A DNA stretch of 64,000 nucleotides from Lateolabrax maculatus (lineage: Eukaryota > Chordata > Actinopteri > Acropomatiformes > Lateolabracidae), in contig CM062214.1 in NCBI GenBank assembly GCA_031216445.1, positions 17,762,001 through 17,826,000 of the forward strand, read 5' to 3'. Both the position numbers and the translations under genes were made by a program. Under the pieces are notes generated by a model, which saw nothing but the letters and a program-made list of their open reading frames with translations, did no database searches and was not told the DNA's origin. This document shows, piece by piece, positions 1 through 14,100 of this stretch; position 1 is the first letter of the stretch, and the number at the start of each line of letters is the position of its first letter.

Positions 1-3000
1 AGGCTGAAAAGGGGGAGGGCGTCAGTCACCACTTCCAACCCCCTGTGCTCTGGTAGCCCCTCCATGACTGATCGTTCTGAGCATGCAGATTTTTTTCTGT
101 CGTGAACAAATAATTTTGGGAACCAAGTCCTCCAGCCGGGCTGTGAAGTGAGAAGGGGAGAGAGGGGAGGAATGATAGAGGGGGGCTGTCGTTTCTCTGG
201 CTGACCCTGGACTGGCAGGGTCTGCTCTGGTGAGCCGGTCTCCAGAGTCCTCGTCTCACTTAGCCCCTCAATATCCCTCTTTCTCTCTGTGGGGCCAGGG
301 CTGCTCTGGATGAAATTTCAGCAGGGGTATGGGGGAATGGTTCATGGAGTTTAGCACCTTCTTTAACATAGGCAAAATAAATGACTTCTCCTAATGCTCT
401 AATTGGTGGCAGTTTGATGATCAGGTATCACTGGCCTTCAGGGCTGAAGCACCTCGTTGTTTTACTACAGCTCGGTGAAAGAGCCAGTCTGTACCTGTTG
501 CTTTTCAAGATTTTTTTAAGTAAGGAGGGAAAAATGTTTGGTAGCATGTGGTCTGTCGGGGCGTCTGAACTGTCTTTTTTTCCATGAAGTCAAAGTAAAG
601 CATTTGACATTTTAAGTTAAGCCTGGCTACTGATCTCTCCTCCTCAAAATCCCTGCCCCCTGGCTGGGATCTGCGTGTGAATTGTGAATCAAATGAGTGG
701 CTTAGAAATGGTTCAGCCTCTCTCTCACTCTCAGCTTCTCTCACTCTTTCTCTCTCTCTACTCGTGTAGTTCGGTCGTTGGTTGTCTAGGATTCTTTATA
801 GTTGGTCCATGTGTTAAACATTTTGAGAGGTAAAAAGGGCCAGAGGTGGATAGAAGCACCTATAATCTAGAAGTACCTCCTCAATTTTCTGAATCTCTGT
901 TCTTTCCCCAGACATGAGTCAAAGTCAGAGTCAGACCCCTGCCGTTCTGCTGCACCAACAACAAAGCCCATACTGACAGACTAGATGTATGTCCTTAGCC
1001 TCAATGATCAAATTGTCTTGCATATGAGACTACATCACATACATCCATCACTCTGCAGATAGCTGGACTGACTGAATAATATGTCAGTGAGTTTTTGACA
1101 TCGCTGAATAGCACAGTTATGTTCACAAAATAATCCTTTGATTTATCCAACATTATTTTTTCTCTTCTGAGGAACACATAACTCCCATGCCAAATCTTTA
1201 ACGTGCCAGAATAGGCTTGTTACACTGCCTCGTGTATAAGACAGGGTTAGTAAACTGAATTAATAATCAAAGAATCAGTCCACTCACGGACAGACTGGCT
1301 CTGTGGATAAAAACAACTGTATACTTATTATCTATGGAGAAGAACCAGACATACTATGTACTGTACAAAGTATAAACTGTAAAGGAAAGTTTTCTGCTTT
1401 ATGGTCAGTTAAGGATTGCATGTTGCAGACTGTTTATATACAAAATGCAGAGTGAGCAGTCCACTTTGTCTTCCCACAAACATCTCATTTTTTATATTAT
1501 TTAAGGGGGTCACAGGAAAGTTTGGGAAGTTGAAATCTGTCAGAGACGATGTTCTTACTTTAGAAATAAACATAAACCACATTGTTTTGTTCCTTAACCC
1601 AAAGAATGTTTTTAGTGTGCTGTTTGCAAGAAAGTTTTTAGCAGTTACCAGTGTGAGGTAAAACCTTTACATGTGAAGTGAAGGACAGTGGTACAGTGGT
1701 GTCAGTTTGTTATTGTACGGCATGCCTCATGGCTGCAGCATGTCACTTTCCATCACTTTCCCAGGTTAGCCCTGTGTAAGGCTTTAGGCTGGCCTGCTGT
1801 TTACAATACCTCCCATTCAGCCTGCTGCTCCTCAATGAAATTTCTATTTATAGAGGCCACTGGCGTGCAGAGAGTCATCTGCTTGTTCTGAATGAGGTCT
1901 GGTGGTTTTGACAAGGTTAGCTGGATTAAAGCATTGGAGAGGGGGTGGGGGGGTGGGGCTGAAGGACAGGTCACAGGGGCTGGTTGGGGTGAGAAGGCCA
2001 CCACGAGAAGACTGGCTGCCTTTATTGTATGTGATGGTCAATGTCAGCACACTATTTAGTTAAATGCCGGACATGTGATGAAGCTGAGTTAGCCAAACAT
2101 TTACTCAAAACCCAAACTCCAGTTTTATCCCTTTAATGTGGCGTTTGTGTCTGCCCTTCACAGACATTGACGCCAAGTATGCATAGATTTCTGTTCTTAT
2201 GACGGGAAGTCAACATAAAGTAAGAGCTGTTACAACTAGTCAGCAGTGTCATGCACATTGATGTAATAATTTTGACAACACTGCCCTATAGATGGCCTTA
2301 TGGCCCCACCCATTCACCCAGCCAATGGTTCACTGAGAAAGAGGCATTCTCCAATCAGAGGCCAGCTTTTGTAAAAGTGTGGCGTTTCATTGCCTGAAAA
2401 ATATTTTTGACTGAATACAAAATGTTTTTGACTGATGCACTAATGAACTTAATGTCTGTTGTCAGTTTTTTGAACAGTCCATTATTGTGCCAAAGGACTG
2501 TTTGCTAAAATCGCTGTTGAGGAAATGTTTTCTGTAGAATTTAACGCAGCAAAATAGAATAGGGGAAAAAATGGCAATTTCCTTAATCCTTGCAGAGTTT
2601 TTCCCCTTCTGTGTCTTTGTTTTGATTGCTTGGTGTGTGATGGTGTTTCCCACTCAGTGGTGCTGCAGCCAACTTGCCCTGCTCCATTGTGCTGCTGGCC
2701 TCTCTTTGAACCTGTACAGCTATAAACATGGCTAAGTGCTCTCTATCAGAAGCGGTCTTGCAGAGGGACCATACTGCGGCAGGACTTTTCTAGACAATGT
2801 TCCTAGTGACAGACTGGAGCAAAAAGGAGACAAGAGCCTGGATGAGCCACTTGAACATAGCTCAGTTACTACAACCTCTGACCCTTGAGACAAAAATCTA
2901 AGCAGAGATGTCTGTCAGATTCTAGGAAACACCTACAAACTACATACACACACCACCACCATCATCATCATCATCATCTGCCTCTCATGTTCCTCCAACC

Positions 3001-6000
3001 TCAGGCTATTATCTCCTCCTAGAGTTCAGCCAAACCCAAACAGAGAACTGATCTTTTCTCTCTTTTAATATCGAAATGGAGCCTCTTGCTGATCTCTGTA
3101 AGCTACTGATTTGGTTTCAAAGATTTGGCCAGCTATCTCCCCAGTATCTCCCAAAAAAACATTGTCAATGTGTGGTCAAGATAAGCTGTGTTGGGATGAA
3201 GTGCAAATGAATGCCAGTGTGGTCGTGTTTGGACAATTTAGCAAGGCTGCAAAGGAAAAACCCTCAAAGTCATCTAAACATAGAGACTCCTAAACCTCCC
3301 AGTCTCTCACGGTCTTGACTCAGTGGCTAGTTGATAGACTGTCTCTGAGATGACTTAAGAGGGATACTGTCCCAGAGTAGTGGACAGTTTATGCCATACA
3401 AATCAGTATTTCTTTCCTCTCTTCAAAAGCCTTAAGTGTAACTTTGTCTTTTGATACGCTGAGTGCCCTGTTTGTATCTCACATGTGTATTTTTGTAGTG
3501 CCCCTGCTCTGCGTTTCTATTCTCACAGCTCCCCATGAGCAGAGACCCTGCCACCCACACAGCTCAGATACCATCTTGTCCATAAACACAACCAAATGGG
3601 GTCTCACTATCACAGACATATATAAATACATACATACATATGCATATACAATGGCTGGAAGATATTCTAAGTTAATTACTTGATCCACATTATGTACACG
3701 CTTTGTTTATCATGTATCGGTTCCTACCTGAAACACCTTGTCCTATACCATGTTGATTTTGTTGACACATTCTGCCCCAACAGGAGCTATTCTGTTGTGA
3801 AGTGAAGGTTGAGACCTTCCCAGTCAGAGCAGGGTTTACTCAGATCAGAGACATTTTCATTCAAGACTTCAATTAAGGCCTCCACAACCCTTGACTCATT
3901 TTCCACTCTCTAATTTTTCTAATGGCTGGGACAGGAGGCTGGGAGCAGCACAGCCAGCTCTGCACTGCTCATTAGCTCCAGCACCGCCGCCCGCGCTGCA
4001 TTTAACTTAATAATGAGGCCAAATTAACAGCAGCCCTGGCCTTGCTCCAGGTGCATTGTGGGTGAGAGTGAGGGTTAGGAGGAGCGGAGGGGGGAGTACC
4101 TGGCCTGCTGAGGGGGTTTAAACAAAGCAAGGCAGTAATGACTGGAAACACAACATTTTGGTCTCTAAATGGCTGTCTACTCCCACCCATTCACTCCACC
4201 CAGCATCCACTATGCTCATTGTTCCTGTAATCTAAAATCTGATGACTTTTCTCAAGCATTACTATTGAGTACTTGAACCAAAGCATAAAAATATTCGATA
4301 CATTTGCCTTCAAGAATGGGCCAGATGACACTGTAACAGGGAATTGATATGTGCCAGAGGAGGGTGCTGTGAAGGGTGGGGTAAAGTTGAGTGTGGATAG
4401 GTACAGAAGACATGTCCTCATCTCCTGGTGTGCAGAGGCTGCACAGCCGTGGTTGCCCTCCAGCTCAAACCTGTGCCAAAGTGGATGCTGCCAAGGGCTA
4501 TGTGTTAATGAATCCAGGAACCCTAGGAGAGAGTACAAACAAACAAGGCCCTGGATGACAGACACTTTCTTGAGTCTTTATACGCCCTCACTCATCATTT
4601 GTTTTTTGTTCTGCATCATGTGTTTCTTGGGTTAGCTTTTGTCTGCTGCATTCAGAGGAAATGCCACCCAGGTCTGCCAAACACATGTCGCAAGTCATTT
4701 TGTATTATACATATGTGTGCTTGCTCAACGCACAAGCAGAGAGTGTGTTCATGTTTATGCTGCAGTGAAAAGAGCATCATCAGAGCTGTGCTGATTGGTA
4801 TATACTGTATATATGTATAATTCTTGACGGCTTTGTTTCTTATGCTTAACCATTTATTAACACATATCTTTGAATCCCGTATGTAATAGTAGAGTAGCCC
4901 TAGTTTGTGCTTCTCATGTATTACTATTACATTCAAGTCACAGCTAAGCATCCATTTTTTTCCGCCAAAAAAATATCAGGTGATCTTTGAGAAACCCAGA
5001 AATTAAGCTGAAATCGTTATTTTTAAGGCATTTCCAGAATCCTCAGAGACTTTTATAACCAACTAGATGCAAATATATTCGGATTGCTCCAAGATAAAGA
5101 AAAAAAAAATCCTTTTCCAAAGATGCAAATGGATTTCCGAACCAGGTAGTTGGATTTGACATTTTGTACAATATGTGAAATGTATAAATGCATTATTTTG
5201 AATGCACATTGTCAATGTGCGTACAAATGTAACATCAATATAGACAAATGTACTCTTTAATAAAACTTTTTAATTTGGCTTTATGTTGTACAAATTGAGC
5301 AGGGACAATTCCTTCTTTGTTTGGACTAGAAAACAAAGTCCCATCATGGGAAACAAGTTAAAAATGTTTTGTTTCATGCAGCAGACGGAATATTTTTTCA
5401 TCCACCTGGTTAAAAGAGTCTTCAAAAGAGCACTAAATGTTAAACCATCTTCTATGTCTTTGAAAGATCAGATACGAGAAGAAAAATATAGTAACTAATC
5501 TTCGAGTTGATAGTAGTAACACTTTAATGTGATCTTGGGGGTCACAAATGGAAATCTTAATTAGACACAGATCCACTATGACAGTTTTGAATGTGAGAAA
5601 AAACACACCTCAGAAAGCATCATTACTTCTAGCACGATGCCAGGGGATGACAGCACCAGCTCCCCAGAAGCTGCTGCATGTTGTTGAGAATATAGAGTGA
5701 AGTGTTCACCTGCTGAAGGCCTGACAGCCAATAACCTCAAACATCAGTTGCCAGCAAGGTGGTCATGTGACTTCTCTCCTACCACCATACCCCTGATGTG
5801 AACCCTGACCTTGTGACAAGGCTAATGCTAATCCCCTCTGTGGAGCATTCAGGAAACAAGTTCCCATTTTCTCACTCACACTCACTCAGTGTCGTGACAG
5901 GATGCTCCACATTTAGAAAACCATGTAATAACATAGTTTTAGACTGCTGCTATAGTAATGCCTGGGCACACTTTAGACTGTTAATGCAGTGTAGAGGCCA

Positions 6001-9000
6001 GAGGTGATGGGGGTGATGCATACATCAGGATTTGATTTAGTATATGTTTTTGTGTAGCTGTAATTATTCTGACTCACTTCAGTCAACAGAGAGGAAATGA
6101 CTGTGCATGAATTGACTCTCACTTGTATGTGCCTGCACACACAGATGCTAAAACACACAATGTTTTGCAGAATTTCTTGGTATTATAAACAAAGAAAATA
6201 TATATATATATTTTAATTAAGAATGACAATGCTATTGGACTCTTTATGTAACTGTGTGGTTTTGCGTTTTCTCTGTGCTGGATATGTACATTTTCCATGA
6301 CCTGTTTTTCTACTGGCAAGCAGTCTGGCACATTGTAGGTAATTGTACAATTTTTCCCTCTGGGTAGATGTTGTTTTTTAACCAAAGCCTTTGATATTCA
6401 AACTTATTTTTATTCAAGCTTTCAATGTGTCCCAACAAAATCACTGAGGAATACATTGCCACTGACTCAAATACATTTGCATGCCTGGACCATACAACAC
6501 ACTGGTGTTTCTCATTACTAAGAATACTAAACGCTTGCATAAAGTCATTTGATGACTTGTAGGAAAACATAACCTAGTATTATCCAGCACTAGTAAGGAT
6601 TAAATCAGTGCGTTGTTGTGCTTTAGCAGTAGAGTCTGGTTGACCTTGAATGATTCAAACAGAGTATCATTGCTGCCCATGTTGTGAACAGTGTGATTTA
6701 ACTAATAGTTTGTTTCAATATAAATTGAACGTGATTTTAGTGTAGTCCATCTATGTTTATGTACATTTTGCATTTAAATGACTAGTAGGAGAATCAGTGC
6801 CCTTGGCCTGTAATTTCTGCACATCCATCATCTGTCCCAGTGCTGTGTGTGTGTATCTGCCTATGTGTATATGTGTGTTTCTATGTGTTTAGAACAGAGC
6901 CCCTGGTGTTTGGACAAAGAAAACACACTATCATTACTGGCATGATTATGGGGCATTGAAAGTTTAAGCAAATATTCAAGACGCTTTGATACACGGACGA
7001 CCACTGAAATAGCTAAAGCGCTGACAAGGCCAAGCCAAGCCCTGCTTTGTTCCCAGTCCTGACAGCGTGAAGTTGGTAACTCTTTGCCACGGGTACAAAT
7101 AGCAAGTCAAGAGGAATTTACTTAGCATTAAAGGACTCCCCCGTCTCACTCCAAGTTAAAATAATGTTGTTCTGGATATAATCATTCAATTAGGGCGAGG
7201 GAGGCAGGACTTGGCTGGGACAAGGATCACATTTCAAAGACTTGTGTCTGCCAGCCTCCACACTGATGGTAAGATAGCCAATAGTTAGTGCTCAAGATTT
7301 TGTGCAAGTTAGGAGGAGAAAAACATTCCTGTGTGCCTGTGTATGATCACGTGCAACTCTGTGTCGCTTTCTCCACCAATAGTATGGAAGATATTGTGCA
7401 CATTGCACTGTTATCTTGAAGTTCATCTTGATCATTCCTGCTTTCTTTCTTTATGTATATTACAAGACAAACTACAGCAGTTTCTTGTGATTTCCATTAT
7501 TGTTGGAGATGGCAAGAGCTGTTGTCTCTTTGTCTTGTAGCTACAAACCCGACTTTATTACACTACATGGAGTGAAGGGATATTTATTTTTTCATATTTA
7601 ATTTTTTTTTGTCATACTAACATACATAACTATGTTTTTGCAGTTTAAGGGCCAAGAGCATCATCAGGTAATTTACCATCATCCAATGCAAATAGGTAGA
7701 CACTGAAGGTCGCTCCTGTAATTTGTATTCTTTGAGAGCGTGTATTCGACCTTCCTCTTGTGTGTAAGAGAGTGTATAAGAGAGAGGAGGAGAGACATCC
7801 TGCCACTGACACGTTTACAGGCCGCCAAGCCGGCAGAGTGCTGGAGGCGTGGCCTGATGGCAGCAGTGCTGTCTGAGTAATTACAGGCTCCCTGATGGAT
7901 ATTACTAAGGTCCCAGCGATCCAGGCTCCACGCAAGGCCACTGCAGTTAAGACATCGGGGAAAAAAAATCTTAACTAAAGAAAAGTCAGGGAATGAAAAG
8001 AAACAAACCTTTTCCTTCTTTCTGTACTAATTCAACAAGTACTGCTCTGTTTTCTGTGCATAGAGCTGTTTGGCTTCTGCCAGAAATATGTACCCCACTA
8101 TAGGCACATTTTTATTATCCAGCAGGGCTCCTGGTATTTTGAAAATGAGGTAAGCTCAATTACCAACAAAGGGCTCCTCTCAGGGGTCTGTCATCACACA
8201 GGGGTGAATAGGAGGGAGAGAGAGGGAAGAGAGACCCCTCTGCCTGTGCTTTGATACTACAGGATTACGGGCACAGTGGCATGAATTGTAGCCATATTTT
8301 AGCTTGCAATGTGTGGAGACCAGATGTTAAGATGACATGCAGGACAGGACAGTAATGAAGTGGTGCTCCGCACACAGCATTTTTCAGTTCTAATCCTTAT
8401 CTCAGCAGTGAGCCCAAACTATGCCATAAACTTCCTACAGGGAAATACCGTATTTCAAAGTAGATATTTGGCTTTACAGTTTGTCTATTAATGTTGAAAC
8501 CTCAAACAAAAATGAAACCAGGGTCATTTTATCCAAGTGGGTACTCTGGTTGTTACAGTGGTTATGGGTAACCAGTTAAACCAATTAAAATTTGAACTTA
8601 TTCACACTTAAAACTGTAGTGTACTGGTATTTGTTCTTGGAATGACAGATCAGATTGTGTTTATTTGACTTCTACTTAGCAGAAATGTCCTCAGAAATGC
8701 CTTCCCATATTATAACTTTATCTTTAGATGTTGTTTAGAATGATTTTAATATTTATACGACAAATCATGAATATTTGTAAGTAGTTAGACTCTTATCATC
8801 AATGTCAATATTAACTATCATTTTATTAAATAAGAAATAAAAAATCCATAAATGCAGCTGACTATAAATTAAAGACAGTGATTCAATGAAATTGTGAAAT
8901 AATTCAGTAACTTAATTAGGAAGATGAAAAAAATCTGTTAAATAGGATACAGTTAAATAATAAATAATAAAAGATAGAAAAGAAATGCAATTCTAGTTAA

Positions 9001-11160
9001 ATGCCATGTAGAAGTATTTCAGACAGAAACAACTCTTCTTTTTGTTCATAAAACATCCACTAAGTAACAGTTGTCAAATCTAGAGAAATGGGCCAAAACT
9101 GCTTGTTATGTTAATCATATTATTAGTGAATGTGTCAGTTTGTTTCATGTGTCTGCCTCCTGGAGGAAGAGGGCCTCCTGTTGTGGTGACGCAGTAGGCA
9201 CCAGAGCTGTTTGGGTTCCAGCCTGTCCTAGGAGCCGCCTGACGTCTCCTTGCTTCCTTATCTTAATGACCATTAACCGTTTCTGCTCTGTGTCAGCTCT
9301 GCAGCTTCAAGGAAGGGACAGGAAGAGAGAAAAAAAGAGCAAGGGAGTCAGAATAAGAGAGCAAAAGAGATAGTGAGGGAGAGAGAGAGAAAGAGGGCCT
9401 CTGATAGAAAATTCCTGACAGCTGATAAGAGGTAGAAGGAGATCCAGTTTACTGCACAGATAGGGTAGGAATGTGTGGCCAGATGATGATGACTGGGTCC
9501 ATGACTACACTGCCCCTATCTGTGCCTGCCAAGACACATCACCACCGACTGCCTGCATGCTATAGCCAACCTCCTTGTTTCCCAGAAAAATACTGGATTC
9601 TGTGTTTTCCTCCATGACTGTGCCTTTACCAGTCTTTCTGACTTTTGCACTGTAATATCATGGACCCATAATTATGTTACTCCCATAATGCAATGCAGTC
9701 TATCCAAAATCACTATTTTCACTATTTTGCACCTGACTACAATGTCTATATGTACAGCAACATAACATTGAGGTACATATAATATTCATTCATGCCAGCT
9801 GTCTAATTTTAGCATGATCAGTATGCACCACAAACTACAGGGCTAAAGGAACCTTTCCTTGGAAACACACAATTTCATGTGAATTATTGGTCTGCTACAA
9901 TAGCAACAAAATGGACATGAGAGGAAATGGAATCCAGCTCAGACAGTGTGGAGCATGGCCAGGCTGTCAGAGAGGGCGTTTTAGTTGGGCAACTGAGCTC
10001 CTGGCTTTTTAATTTACGATAAATCACAGTGAATAGATGTACCCTAAAAAAGCCTGCGTAGATGCCGTCTCTCGGTCAGAGACAGAGAGAAAGAGCGGGG
10101 TGAAGCAGATTGGGTTAGTGGGAGCCAGGGCTGTATTTGGATCAGACTCCCGCTCAGCTGTCTCCAGAGGAAATCAAACAGGCCTGTGCGGTTCATTATT
10201 TTGTCAGTCGACTCAGCAGCAGAGCGCACTGGCGACATGGCCATTTACTAGGAGTCTCCACTGACCCCGCTTAGCGTGGCTACAATCAGAGTAGCCAGTC
10301 AGCTGGAAAAGCTAAGGATTCACTGCCTAGCAGTGTAGCTGTGGATTTATTTCAAAACATCTCATGTTATGTTGTAGTGTAGTTTCATGAACTGATGAAA
10401 AAAAATTAAATTAGGGGTTATTCTAACTTTTGATCTTCAAGCTTAACTTGGGAATAGAGTGAGAATCTCTCCCCAGTTACTGCCCACACACATTGTTTAT
10501 GTGAACATAAGCTTTGTCACTGAGTCTTTAGACGCCGATATTTTGAACAAGACTGGGGAGTGGGGGAGGGTCTGGAGGGTCAAGGTCTCCGTTGTTTGTT
10601 CTTCTCTTTGAATACAAAGTCCTGTGTGGTGACCCCATCGCCAGACTACCAGTAGACTTACAGTCTACAGGAAGCAGCAGCACACATGCACAGCAAACCA
10701 GTACTCAACCTCTGAATTGCAATCACCTCACCTTTCAACTGAAGAGAAACGTCAGGAAGAGGGAAACATGTAGTGAGGCACGTTCTCCTATGTTTTTTAT
10801 AGAATCCATGATTAGAGAGAGATAAAGCTTAGCAGGCTGGAAATACATGTAGTACCTCTTTTCTCTCTCAAAAAACAAAAAGATCTGTGAGTCAAACCGG
10901 GTTAAGGTGTATGTGCTAACACAAGCGTTGATGATGCAACAACAGCATTAAAGATAGAAAGGAAAAAATTTGGTTTGCAATATTTTTTCACATTCTTGCA
11001 CATCTCTATTTCTGAACAGAGCGCGCCCGACGGCTATCGGCCAGCTCAGACGCCAGTCTCCACACTATCATCAGGGTCTGATGAAGCAGATAGCACTAGA
11101 AGCGATGCAGTGTGCAGTCGAGCGTGGCGATATGGGTGGAGTTGAGGGTGCGGGAGGGGG
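1..11160. other. Gene-free upstream region, part 1
   Basis: No coding region is supported here. All open frames are under about 130 codons, overlap each other on both strands and resemble no protein I recognise. The DNA is mostly unique and AT-rich, with short low-complexity tracts: a CAC/CAT run near 2949, a TA run near 6199 and purine-rich GAGA tracts near 8210 and 9360. A GC-richer patch at about 3890-4080, with TAAT-type homeodomain cores and a GCCGCCCGCGC stretch, looks like possible conserved regulatory DNA, but that cannot be shown without a comparison. As the nearest gene is the developmental regulator smad6, a regulatory desert is a reasonable inference. Confidence 0.6.
2949..2978. 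repeat. CAC/CAT trinucleotide microsatellite
   Basis: Short CAC repeats run into about six CAT repeats. It lies in non-coding DNA and no function is inferred. Confidence 0.85.
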
Positions 11161-11193
11161 TGTGTGTGTGTGTGTGTGTGGGGGGGGGGGGGG
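11161..11193. repeat. (GT)10 followed by a G run
   Basis: A TG/GT dinucleotide run passes directly into about 13 G residues. The same GT-then-G arrangement recurs at 34726-34757. Short ORFs reading through it on both strands are artefacts of the repeat. Confidence 0.95.
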
Positions 11194-14100
11194 TATTAAA
11201 GGATGGCTAGACAGTTTGCAATCTGCTGTGAGAAACAGACAAGAAACATTCAATCAGCTGGTGTGCAGAAGACAGAATGGCACCAGCAGAGCGCCAGCCA
11301 GGCACAAAGCTGGGCAGAGGCATAGGTCACAAATGTTATCACCCCGCCTCCGGTGACATGCTAACTTTATCTCCATCATCAAGGCCAGGTCATTGTTTGC
11401 TTTGTCTGGGCTGAATCATGGCCAGCGCCCCTACTTGTTGGTAGTGGACAAGCAGGTTTGGGTGGAGTATGAAGCCGTTGGCTTCTATCAACTTTAGAGC
11501 GCAGGCAAAATTATTTAATTATGAGGTATTTATCTGCTAAACTGAACATTGTTCCATTCTCTTCCTCCATTAGTCTCTAACCAAAGGCAGTTACTTTGAG
11601 TGACTTCCTGCATGTGTCACAGGATACTGTACACACTCAAATGAGACAGGTGAAATATGGAAAGGTGTGGTGCATTATTTGAGTCTTTAGATTGTGACAT
11701 TGTTTTGTGCCTAGCACAGGAGAGAGCCTTCCCAAGTGCACTGAATAGCTTCCCACTGAGACAGGGCTTTTAACCGTGACTGATGAGATTTCTGAGTATG
11801 TTCAGGCACAGTGTTAAAATGCTGCGAATCAGCTAATTGCACTGACAATTATAATGGAGGAATTGCTGTACAGAATCAGAGAATGCCGTAAACCAGCAGT
11901 GCCTTCTTGGTGCTTGGCAGAGCTGAGCCAGTCTGAGCTGCCATAGTCATAAAAAAGTGCCAAAGGAATGCCAGCACCGGATCACAGTGGAAGAAAGGAA
12001 AACTCACAAAAATATGGTCACCACAGTTCTTTGTCAGGAGAGGTGGCAAAGACAGCAAGAAAGTAACTTTTAGTGTGACTACTTTCAGTGTGTGGCTGCT
12101 CTGTATACTTGTTTTGGTGTATACCTTTAGTTAACTTATAAAGACATAGGGATCTCAATTTGAAACTCAAGGATGTCACTTTAAACTTGAGCTTCTATAA
12201 TAAACTGTTGAACTGTGAAACAAATAAGCTTCATCCACAATTTTACAGTTGTGATAATCAAAAGCATACTGTCATCCACCCAGTGAGGTACACAAGTTCT
12301 TGAAAAATTCCACTGTCACTCCACGGCGCTCATAACTTGACATCGAAGTGTAACTGCAGGAATCCCGGAGCCACTTGGGAAGTGCAGTGTAAGGTGATCT
12401 GGGTTCATAACGGCTGTCATACTCTACATAAGGAGTTTGAAGCTGGGACCAACCAACCAATGGCATTCCCCAGTTTTGTAACATATCAGGGAATTCTCAG
12501 TAGGAGATTCATTCCAATGTAACTCGCTCAAAATGTGGTCACTGTGTCAAACAACAAGATGAAGTGGTGACACTAATACATGGAGCAAAGGACGACAGAA
12601 CGCCCCTGTTTCAGTGACTGTAGCTAAACTCCTCCTCACCAAACAAGTCACCATTCTCTTATTTTTTATGAAATCACTGAATCGTCCTAGTCGTAATAGT
12701 ACAGGATGTCCAATATGTTATGCATGTCCTATAGAGAATTAAACAGTTAGGCAAATGCTAGGCCAGTCTGGCAATGATGGAACAGAAAAGAGCAATAAGC
12801 CACATTATTCTCAAAAGTTTCAATAAAAAGTGATTTGTGGCATTAAAGAAGAGAAGGGAAGAAAACTGTGAAATCTGAGACATGATTTTGTTCTTCCACT
12901 TTGCTCCATCTCTCCAAAATGCAAGGGTGATATGTTAAACACCCCAGGTCCCAGTTTAATGTAGTTCAGAGAAAATAAGCTTTAAGCCACTAGGCTTTGT
13001 ATGATGTAGTTTATAATGCTAACATATCTATAGCAGAGATTATTGCCATAAGATTTTTTGTCCTTTGTTGTTCTTTGCAACAATCTTTGCCACAGAGACA
13101 GAGAAGAGAAAAAGAAAAGTCTGATCCTAGATATCCAGAGTAAAAACACTGGGTCAACATTTTAAAAGTGTCTGTACATTTCTATCTAAAACATTTTTCT
13201 CTCAAGTGATTATTTATTTCACAATATCCTCAAGGCATATGCAGGCATCCCAGCTACATGTTATTAAACATATCTACCAAGCCCAATAATCGCAGTGACA
13301 TCTTGTTCTTCATTCCTTTGGTGTGCCATAAAAGGGTGTATGTTTGTGTTGGTATTGGCATGAGTCCTTGTCTGTAGTTGTGAGTGTTTTCTGCCTTTCA
13401 GAAAGCACACTTGATCATGATTGTGTAACTCTGCAGCACAGAGGCAAGGATATTAAAAACAGATGTGGCCTCTTAAGTCAAGAATATAGGGGGTGGTCTT
13501 GAAAGGGTGGGGGGGCTGGGTTCTGGGCAAAAAATTCCCCCATTATTGATTGCTGATCCTCTGGTATGTTTGGGCTATCAGCAGGGTTTCTAAGGGCTAA
13601 GATGATAAATTGAAATGGTAGGGGGGTAGATGGGCAGAAAAACTCCACCGAGTTCAACTCATAACAAGATATGGGAAGTTAAGAGTCCATCCTGCTTGTT
13701 TTTAACTTCCTACTTTCTCATAGCATTTGATATTAAATTATCTTCATTTAAAAAAAGACTATTAACTCTCTCCAAAATCTGACATATTTTATATGCCAAA
13801 CCGTACCACTTTTCTGTCAATCACTAGTGACTCCTGATAATGCCACCTCCACCTTTGCCACCCAATGCCACCATGCACTCATCACCACAGCCTTTCACCA
13901 CACTGTTGAAAGGAATTCATTATTGTAGGAGGATACATTGTTACTCTTCTGCCTCTGACACACATACCAGCATTGTCTCAGAGCGACAGTGGAAACAACA
14001 TTGTTTGAGACATGTTTTATCTGAGGCAGGTTGCAGTGTGAGGCAGGGAAAGAAGAACAACTTCCTTGTGAAAGTAGGAATGTGAAGTATTCCCCACAAT

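Noticed and set aside
2949..2978. Trinucleotide run as a coding repeat or CRISPR-like array
   Set aside because: It is a short microsatellite without spacers or an open frame. No CRISPR array is expected or seen in this eukaryotic window.
12272..12522. Short overlapping ORFs on both strands (70 and 61 codons)
   Set aside because: They contain aromatic-rich stretches but no known domain, no splice context and no repeat signature.
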